A stretch of DNA of 64,000 nt. Origin: Pristionchus mayeri (lineage: Eukaryota; Nematoda; Chromadorea; Rhabditida; Neodiplogasteridae). The position numbers and the translations under genes were made by a program. The notes under the pieces were generated by a model. The model was not told the origin of the DNA, did not search any database, and saw only the letters and a list, made by a program, of their open reading frames with translations. Each line of letters begins with the position of its first letter. Within the stretch, counting starts at the first letter, position 1. The DNA is taken from NCBI GenBank assembly GCA_036245805.1, contig BTRK01000005.1:47665216-47729215 (forward strand). Reading direction: 5' to 3'. Positions 1 to 9,000 of this stretch are shown here, in pieces.

Positions 1-22
1 TGTAGTTGGGGCAGTGCAGGTT

Positions 23-2483
23 TTAGTTCCGATAACAAATGTATGGCTGTTTGATTGAACAATCAACATTTGTCCATTGCCCCCTTGTTCCAGAAGAAAG
101 CAGCATTTGAACGCAAGAACCGAAGACCGCATTGGGAAAACCTTAAGCGGAAATATCATAAAGCTCGCTACCATGATAAGTGTGACAAACAAGACGTTTC
201 TATATATTTATTTGGTAAATTCCAACCGTTTGCCCAATCTTGCATATCATGAGAGGTTCCATCTACCCATTCGAAATCTGCAACTTTAACATTGCAAATT
301 GTACATGTGTATGTAGTAACCTCCGCTCGAATAATGCCCTCCAATGTACATTGTTCCGTTGATGCCAGCATTCAACGCTAATTGTGCGTAGAACGAATTT
401 TGCTGAGCAGACAATTATTAGTCTTATTATGATGCATGTATAGCCAATATGTGCGTATTAGGTCCGAATTCATTATCTCGGGGGCAAACTCACTAAGAAA
501 AGAGGAAAAGAAAAAAAATAAGTAGGCAAATAAGCGAGAAATAAGAAAAAAAGTAAGGAAGAAATGCACGGATTGGCTAAGAATCGATGCAATGCGCCAT
601 TTTCATTCAATGTTTTCTTTATCATTTCTCATTCAATATTTTTCTTCTGATAATACTAATACTGCGTAATAATTTCTTTTTGAAAACAGTGCCAGAAAGA
701 GAAATTATAAATATTCTCACAGAGTCGCTATGAATCGATGCAAGATGTCCTCCTCCAGGGCAAGATGCTTCCGCGGTTGCCTGATCCTCAGGCCCAGTGT
801 ACAGAGATACGCATCCCTTATTGTAAGAAGTCTCGCCGGCAGAGCAAGGAATTTCTGAGAAAAAAAACTAATATTCGGACTGTGCATATCAATATTGACA
901 GCGCAAGGTAAATCGCCTAAATTAATTAGTCTATGCAGACTAATACAATCTGCGGACAAGTTAGTTGAAAAAAACTATATTTTCGCGTTATTTATCATGG
1001 AACCGGAACTGTCCACTAATATTAAATCTTTTTTTGCATGCTATAGATCAACAAATCAACTATATTTAACATATTCATGATGAATTGAATCAAAAGCGAA
1101 GTTAGTAGCTAGGATTCCAAGAAATGCCTAAATGCCCAGAAATTGGAACCATATAAGTAACTCACGCTCACGCTTCGGTTCCGCACTGCAGACCCAACAG
1201 TCATCATCGTATCGCCTATCGCAATCCTTCCTAAATTGCAATTGATGTATTTTTGACAATTGATGTGATGTATTGTTTGTAGTGGTACATGATTATGTAA
1301 TTGTGGTCATTAAATTTACGGCTAAGATTTAAACAAGAATGCAAGTGAAAGGGCTGAACTACAACTTCCGATAAATTTTTCGCGGAACGTGGTCGGTAAA
1401 AAAAATCATCTTACGAGCTCCAGGTAGCTTGGCAGTATTCCAAGCTGTAACAGCGCTTTTCTCCATCATCGCTTGGTCCTGAGCTTAAAAAGTTTAAAAA
1501 GGAGAGCCAGCAAATTTTAAATTCCTTGATGGGTCAAAGATCGTAACTTTCCCTAGATCGATAAAGCAATCCCAAAATATCGAGGTCTGAAATTGATTTT
1601 GAACAACAATCAGAAGTTTTCGGTTTGCGTTTCGAGTTTTAGTTATGCTTGTTCTCCTGTATTTAGCAATCACAGTATTCGATTGATGGAGAAAAAATCG
1701 TTTCAGTATCCCCACGATTCGGTTTGCTGACACTCCTTTTTTAAACTAATTTTATTATTAGTTAATTATTATCTTGTTTACTAAATAAACCTTCTCCATA
1801 GAAGTTGGTGTAGGTGACATCCGTCTGATCATTCCACACGCATTTTTTTCCTGTGCACACGAGTCCGATGTTTCGCGATAATATACCACATTTATTGTTC
1901 GCGTCGCGGAGTTGTAGAATGAAAGCGTTCTCCTGCGAGTATAGATTTTCGCTGATTATAGCATGAAGCCCCCCCCCCCCTTTGAGGTCGGTAAGTTGGT
2001 ATTGACTTCGGTCGCGAAAAGTGACTTTCTCTAGAAGCACTATGGACAGCAAGGATACATAGTCCTAACAGTAGCCCGCCTCACCGCTCTACACCACCTA
2101 GCGTAGTCGTTTACGACTGTAAAAAGGCTTGCGCATCTGCACCGCTATCTTTATAACATGACAGGAAGTGTCCTCGTTAATAATATATGTTAATATCGTT
2201 ATCGAGTCGTTATACATACTTTCGCACCGGAGCGATAGAGCGAGAGAGTGTGTGAAACAATGAGATCAAAGTCACAAAACAGAGATATCTCTGTACGTAA
2301 TGAACGTGTTCATATAGGAACTTAGACTTACCCGAACTTTACACAAAAATGATAATTCCTGTCGCTAACCTCCTCAGTGTGAATAGATGCGAGCTCTCCT
2401 CCGCTTACTCTGCAATCATTTCTTGCGTCTTTGTACGTTTTTGGCTCGAATTGCTGTATCCAGTCGTTGTAGAACGACATGAC
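23..2483 (-). CDS. Two-domain C-type lectin (CTLD) protein, 5' exon(s) not found
   Basis: Model: complement(23..83, 172..277, 321..402, 721..854, 1172..1230, 1415..1478, 1791..1932, 2370..2483). Every junction has AG/GT signals and all reading phases agree. The first CTLD runs over the four high-coordinate exons: a tyrosine/alanine helix leading to GGELASIH, then WNDQTDVTYTNF, then CYSLEYC and a closing cysteine pair. The second begins with IPCSAGETSY, continues through GGGHLASIH, MYIGGHYSSG and FEWVDGTSHDMQDW, and ends with WTNVDC and YIC before a TAA at 23-25. It has six cysteines, a loop proline in NLPN and a W-N-D-like motif, so sugar binding is possible but not shown. Nematode CTLD proteins are usually secreted; the signal peptide and first cysteines of domain 1 must lie upstream of 2483 and I could not place them. 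The donor at 1171 has an alternative 6 bases downstream. The intron 1479-1790 contains repeat-like sequence. Confidence 0.8.
2076..2142 (-). repeat. Fragment of SINE-like family (minus orientation)
   Basis: The stretch shares the core CTACGCTAGGTGGTGTAG, in reverse complement, with the two insertions near 11.8 and 12.4 kb. It lies in an intron of the lectin gene. No target-site duplication was seen, so this copy is probably truncated. Confidence 0.55.
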
Positions 2484-3918
2484 CTGAAGAGGTATGACCA
2501 AATGGTAATTCGGTTTACCAAAATTGAATTACAATCGCATCGCGAAAGTTTGAATTATCACGAGTATTCTGAGGGATTGCTGGGCCATCCGGAACTAGGA
2601 GCCGAAATCAATATTCTCGAGATATTTTGATAGAGTTTATCGGGGATGATAATTTTTTTTTTCGTTTGCCGTTTTTTCTGGAGCCTGCTTTTAAAAATTT
2701 TCCGGTTTCGGACCTTGTTATATCATATCTCAGCTCATAGATGTGTTACGATGCAGATGTTGGGATCAAAATATACTGAACATTATTTCCAACAAGTTGT
2801 AAGTTCAAATGCAAGATTGACTTTGGCTTCATGATCTAAAAATTGAAAAAAAGTGATTTGTAAATAAGAAAATAAATCCTACCGATTTGGTGACCCCATT
2901 ATTTGGAACATTTTGAACACAGTTTCAGATTATAAGGTATCAGGTTAGTCAGAGAAGAAATTAATCTAATGTCTGTAGGCATAGGAAAATGTAAACCCCG
3001 TCTTCGAGACTGTGCTCGCGGGAGAACACTGCTATGCCTAGACACCACAAGCTCCGCCCACTCGGCTCGGACAGTTCTCTCCTCTAAAGCGAGATTTCAG
3101 GAGCACATGCGTAATTTGCGACCAAAACGGACGACCAAAAAAGAATTCGATAGCTTTCCCCGAGACAAATCGAGTGGTTGGTCGACGAACTAGGTCTGAC
3201 TCCTCTAAGAAGGTCAAAATTGAAAAAAATGAGGTTAAAAAGCCGTTTATACGAAAAATTATAAGTTCGTCGGGCAATATTCATATTTAATGGTCTCAAA
3301 TCAGTCCAAAACGCGAAAGCAAACGAAGATTTATACTTTCGTTTAATTGTGCTTCTCATTTGAATTTTTTTGAAGCTCCGGGAGAAATTACGTTAATTCC
3401 TAAGGAAGTTGCGCTATTTACCGTCGAGGAGGTATTGAACTGATACTGTCGGAACGATATATTCGGCTGCCTGTTTTATCGATTTATAGATTTTTATCGC
3501 GTGTTCATCGATTATTTTATGCATTTTCTTGCTTCTTCCTAGTCTACGTGAACTGGTCTATCATTGTTCCCGTTTTGGTGCGGTTTCGATGCGTTCAACA
3601 CTTATAATTGATAGGACCTGATCCGTTTTTCGCTCCATCTCTAACGCGTAAGTAAGTATTGCTGTGATTATTGATTACTCTTCTTAGCTAACCTTTATAA
3701 CCTTTATGTTTCGCTATCAATTACCTCTGTTCATGCACTCTAACGCGTTGTATACATCCGTGATGCTTTGGTTCGTCCAATTCGTCAGATTTTCCGTCGC
3801 TTTCAGTTATTTTCCTAGTCGTATTTCTTATTTGTACGATTAAATTGGTAGGCATTTATATGGAGATAGTGGTTTCCATGTGCGCATTGTTTCTAAATTG
3901 TAAAATCCACTTTTTCAG
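2484..3918. other. No gene recognised; should hold lectin promoter and first exon
   Basis: The lectin gene's signal-peptide exon should lie in or beyond this stretch on the minus strand, but no ATG followed by a hydrophobic segment and a phase-compatible donor was convincing. The open frames here are short and carry no motif. Confidence 0.4.
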
Positions 3919-3984
3919 AGCCAGAGCATCGATTGGAAGAAGACGTGAAAGAGGATGGAGTCGTCTCTTCGATCGTCAGGAGAG
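3919..3984 (+). CDS. Isolated candidate exon, unknown product
   Basis: A 66-base segment lies between a strong acceptor (TTTTTCAG) and a GTGAGA donor. It reads an acidic stretch, PEHRLEEDVKEDG, followed by VVSSIVRR. No partner exon was found within about 1 kb on either side, so it could be part of a gene with long introns or a chance match to splice signals. Confidence 0.3.
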
Positions 3985-4959
3985 GTGAGACCAGTTTGGT
4001 CACCTCCATTTCCCCTAATTTCCTTCGACCACCCCCCCCCCTTTCCCAGTTAGAGTCCTCCCTAAACGATTATTGTTCGACTTGCTCGAAAATCTTCTCT
4101 GATCCACTAGCCCACCAATTTAAACTTTCTTTGTCAGCCTGCATAGTCATTGCATTTCTTATTGTAGATCGATATTTTATATCGTATTATTCAGAGTATA
4201 TCAGATATTTTAATTCCAATGTTTTCAATAGAGTTATTTATGACTAATTATTGTAAATTTGTTTCTTGTTCTCAGAAATTTTATCTTCTGTCGATCGTTG
4301 ATCTTTGTTCTTGTGCTCAGCACGAATGTTTCCCTCGTAGGTGCTTTCCTTCGTATTTCGTCTGGTTGTTTTCCGTAGTCTGTATTTTCTCCTTCCCTAC
4401 CCTTCTATCTTTTTATCTATCTCGGCCTTCTCTAACCACTTACAGTATCCATTGCCCCCCCTACCGTATCCATACCCTGTTCCCTAGTTTCCATGTCTTT
4501 CTGAGAATTAAATGGTCTGATGGCACCATTCACTCGCTTTCTTATTTTATTGTGCTAATTTCTGTTGTTTTGCGCGTGAATTGTGGCCCTAATCGATAAA
4601 TGTGATGTTTTTTTACTTGAATGCTCCTACAATACACACAAAAGCATCGGGGGATATCTTAAGCGGAGATTGGAACGGTATTTCACTTATTCGTATAGCG
4701 AAATCGGCGAAATAATGGAGGGGGGTGCGACAAAGGGGAAAGGAGAAGAGAGGAGAGATTGACTCCGCCCACTTTTCCTCTCGTCTCGCCTTCCCCCCTC
4801 TCCCGTTGTGCTCGTCGCGCGTGCTTCTCGAGCTGTATCTCGCTTCAGAGATGAGATATCGATCTAATTCCAAAAGGAGGATGTTATTGAGACCCTGTGG
4901 GACTGTTTTAACCAACTTTTGTCCAGATTCCGAAACATCGGCTATCCACGTTGTGGACC
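3985..4959. other. No gene recognised
   Basis: Pyrimidine-rich sequence with a C homopolymer near 4031. Open frames here show no motif or splice structure that I trust. Confidence 0.4.
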
Positions 4960-5169
4960 CTAGCTATGCCAGTACCAAGGTGTCTTTCTATTGACAATAT
5001 AGTAAATACAAACCGCGTCAAGAAATTTACACGAACCCCTGTATTTTTGAAACAATACTTTGTACAGTACCATGTAGCACTTTCCCCAAGTAGGTTCCTG
5101 CGTGTATCCATCTGGATATTGAGAATGAGCTAGAGCAATGAGGAGAAACAGTAGACAAGCATTCCTCAT
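4960..5169 (-). CDS. Small secreted protein (predicted)
   Basis: The ATG at 5169 directly follows the acceptor-like CATTTCAG, the arrangement expected for a trans-spliced nematode mRNA, so I chose it over an ATG further upstream in the same frame. The first residues, MRNACLLFLLIALAHS, form a clear signal peptide, followed by QYPDGYTQEPTWG. The frame is open to TAG at 4960-4962 (69 residues). A 42-base intron is possible, from GTGCTA to AATACAG. Removing it keeps the frame and gives about 55 residues, ending in a two-cysteine, aromatic tail (NRKTPWYWHS). No homologue is recognised. Secretion is inferred from the signal peptide only. Confidence 0.45.
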   Translation of the reverse strand: MRNACLLFLLIALAHSQYPDGYTQEPTWGKCYMVLYKVLFQKYRGSCKFLDAVCIYYIVNRKTPWYWHS

Positions 5170-5424
5170 CTGAAATGTATTTACCAATGACAGGAAATAA
5201 ATCGAAGAGGTAAATCAGAACGAAAAAGTGTACTGTTGAAGGGGAAAGTGCAAAACACTCCGCGAATATACAATAAAATATCATACAAAAACAACAATAT
5301 CATACAAAAATACAAAAAATAATATCATACAAAAATATAAAAATAATATACGAATACATAAATGACATTTCAAAAAGAAGTTGAATGTGTTGATATCAGG
5401 CCCTCTCTCGCTTCCATACAAACT

Positions 5425-5577
5425 ATGAAAGGTTTATGGCTTATCGCAGGATTAGTGGCGTGTGGGATCGCGTCGCACAAACGAGAAGAGGTGACAATAC
5501 CATGTGTTAAGGATGACTTTACAATATTCTCCTGTTTCGTGCTTTTCACAAGCCAAACATGGGGAAGAGCGTGCTGA
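5425..5577 (+). CDS. Possible small secreted peptide
   Basis: The ATG at 5425 opens a signal-peptide-like run, MKGLWLIAGLVACGIASHKREE. Unspliced, the frame ends at 5577 after about 50 residues with three cysteines. A GTGACA donor after KREE and an ACAAG acceptor near 5551 would instead give a peptide of about 32 residues. It lies head-to-head with the minus-strand secreted gene that starts 256 bases away. No family is recognised. Confidence 0.3.
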   Translation: MKGLWLIAGLVACGIASHKREEVTIPCVKDDFTIFSCFVLFTSQTWGRAC

Positions 5578-6085
5578 ATGAATAGAACCATTAATTGCCG
5601 AGGAATATACGTCGGAAGAGAACTTACATGCCGCATTTGATGTATCAGAATCTCTTCATTTTATACTCTCTCTTGACCGGTCGAATGACAATGCAGTGCA
5701 TTGAATGAAGAGACCGTGGTATCGGTTCTCGAACTCTACTACCATGTTTGCTTCTCGAGTGAGCGAATGCCGCTGTTGGGGTCATAAGCCACAACACAGT
5801 ACCTTTCCCTCTCTGGACCACACTAACATCGCAACTACGTGTTTTTATCGCGGCAGTACTAGAAAAAGATGGTGCAATAACTCTTACTTTATTTAAAATA
5901 ATTCATGAATTTATGGTTCAAATTATGGCACTGACGTGTTCTTCCGCTAGACCAGGTTCGAATGAGATGTGTCTTTGCATTTACTTTTAACACGTGAAAT
6001 TAATGGGTTCATCGAAAGAAAATGGATCAAGTTCACTACCAACTCTTAGATTGTTTGTACGATTTATGCAACCAAAATCATTACA

Positions 6086-9000
6086 TCATGTTCGAGTTAC
6101 GACCAGTCGGTTAATGCCTCTCGTGCGCGCTTGGCAAAATGCAAGAATCTCTCGCGGTGTAGTCCGAAGCTCCTTGACAGTCAGGGAGATAGACAGGGGG
6201 ATTACGGTAATTGTAATGACGTCAAGTCCGGGAAAGAGGAACATCATAAACTGCATGAGCACGTTGGTCTGCTTGCTGAAATGAGATGTATATGGATCTT
6301 TAGTCGGAAAAAAATGATTCGGCTAGCAATGAAGACCTTTTCCAGAGTGACTCTCGCCTCATTTTCCACTATCTCTCGCCGGTTAGAGAAAGCGAGAGAG
6401 CATGTAAAATGAATAGAGTTAGACGATTGTTCGCGCTGAGGTTTCGTATTGAAATTGCTCTACGTCGGATGTGAACTATGACGTCATGCTGCCTTTGATG
6501 TAAGGTGGCATGTAGTCATAGTCCTCATCCGACGTATTGCACGTGTATGACTTCGGAAGAAATGTCTCGAAAAGGGTATGTACATTTATTGTGCCTTGTT
6601 AAAATCCACAGATGTTTCCCTACCGTGAGTTAATGGAGTATTGGCGGATAAAGTATGCCATGGCCGATCCAACCTTCAAAATCGAGTTGTCATGCTTTGC
6701 TTAAATTCCGTTTTGTAGAGGTCGAGGAATGATTCGAGTGACTTTAATTTTAAACACTCTCACACCCGATAGTGAGAGAGTTCTAACAATGAATAGACCA
6801 TTCTCGTATTTTTTTCGTTTCTTAACTCTAATGTGATGCCCAGATCTCACCCAAAAAAACAAATAAGAATATATGCCAGAAGTTATCAAAACCACATACG
6901 AGGTATATCAGCACGACGAGGCCTTGTGAAAGTATTTTGAGGTCATTACTCCATTTTGACGATGACACACGTCTACAATCGAACGTCTCAATGTTATAAA
7001 AATGATTAGCAACATACCTTCGTCGCCTGAAGGGAAGTGAGGCTATTAGGATGTACAACAGGAAAGAAAGGATTGCTAGCACATCACAACACCGGGCAAA
7101 TACCTGTAGTACCAATACTAATAACTTTGTTTTAAATTCTAAATTCTGAAATTTACAGGTTGGACTCACAATTCGAATTATCTGCGCAGTATCATAGAGT
7201 GCCGGGTTTCGGTCGTACTCAGGAAAAGTGCCGTTATACGCAAAGTTTCTAGTGCATCTGTCCCAAAATGTGCCATCCAGATATACTTGCCTGAGAATAT
7301 GGTCTGCATTTTGAGTGGACACAGCATGTATTAATCTTATTAAAGGACTAGTGAAGGCAAACGCGCGCCAGGTTAATATGTATCACAAATTTGATTGAGT
7401 GTGGAGAGGCTCTGTCACTAGTGATAAGATTGTGATCCGATCACCAGTGATAAGATTGTAATGCGAAGTGACGCAAGAACGATAAAAAAATATATTTATT
7501 ACTGGTTTTGACAAAATTAATATGGAAAGAAAAGGGTAGCTAGAGTGGGGTCGGATGGGCTGACCAATGTTGATTGGTAGGATGAATGAACAGTACCTTG
7601 GATATGATCCTTGGCACCAAAGTGTGAGGTTGAGTGAGTCCCTTGGCAACCGTTGTGCAGGTCTGACAAGGGGACAGATGAAATGACAGCGTATTAGCTC
7701 GCGAAGGTACGCACGACAACTAATACTGATGACAGCTAGACTGTTGAGTCTAGCAAGAAGATGATTGGATGACGAAACGGCTTTATGTAACCGTTAAAAG
7801 CGTCAAGACACGAGCGTGAACGTGTCGGAAGTGTTCAAGAAGGAAAAGTCATCCCAATTTTAGGCCGCTCCCTTTTGTTGACGCTCATGAATGCGGTACA
7901 ACTTTGGAATGAGTCTAGAAAATGCGGGAAAATTCAAATAATGGAATGGGAGAATAGTTGCAGAATGGACGCAACCAACTTGGGGTACAATATGACTGCA
8001 GTGATGAGAATGAATTACAAAATGATTGTATTTTTGAGATGATTATTTATTTATTGATTTTGATCAATAAATTAGAAGTAGCTGATGGAATCTGCTACAA
8101 TATGTTTTAATTGGGGACGCAACTCTCTTCAAGTCGCGTGCTCTCTCGCTCGTTGCCTGAGCGTTCCCTGATTTTTATTCCAGCCAACTAGCGATAGCTC
8201 TGTCCGGAATGGATATATCATCGTGGAAATTTTGGAAATTCTTATCGTTGGGTCATTCTGGCCCTCAACGCTAGTCGCGAGCGGTGTGGTGCGCATTCCG
8301 TCCCCCCGTCTCCCTCTCCCTCGGCCAGTTTCCCTCTCCCAGCAGCTCTGGCAAGCGGGAGTTGTAAGCCGCCTCGATGGGTCGTCCATTCAACATCGGC
8401 ACGCTGAACGCCCGGACACTCGCACCCAAGGAGAAGCTCCTCGAGATCGAGCTGGCCCTCTCAAAGATCAAGTGGGACATCGTAGCTGTTCAGGAGGCGA
8501 GGATTGTGGGTTTAGCTTCCTTCAATCTTGCGGCCTCAGGCATCGTCGTTTATCACTCAGGGGGTGCCACTGCAAGACATGGTGTCGCTTTCCTGCTGCA
8601 ACCGCATCTTGCAAAAGGAGCCGTGTTTCGAGGTCTTTCGGATCGTCTCGCAACCCTGCAGCTACCACAACAGAAACTCTTCCTGGTCAATGCTTACGCC
8701 CCAACATCGGCTTATGATGATGCCGTCTACGACGACTTCCTTGACCAGATCGAGAACGCGCTGCACGACGCTCCGGCAGGATACATGCCAGTTTTGGTCG
8801 GGGATTTCAACTGTAGAGTCGCAAAGGAACCTGGCAATGAAAGATTTGTCGGTGAATTTGCCTCTCCGACCCCGAACTCACGTGGGCGCTCTTTTGCAGA
8901 GACCTGCGTGAGGAACAAATTGCGCATCCAAAACACCTTCCCCAAGCGACGTCGAGGAAGAATCTGGACTTGGCGTTCCCCTAACGGCTCCACATTCAAC

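Noticed and set aside
8223..8717. Long open frame overlapping the start of the retrotransposon ORF
   Set aside because: It runs out of frame through the endonuclease coding region and shows no domain; it is a by-product of the GC-rich RTE sequence.
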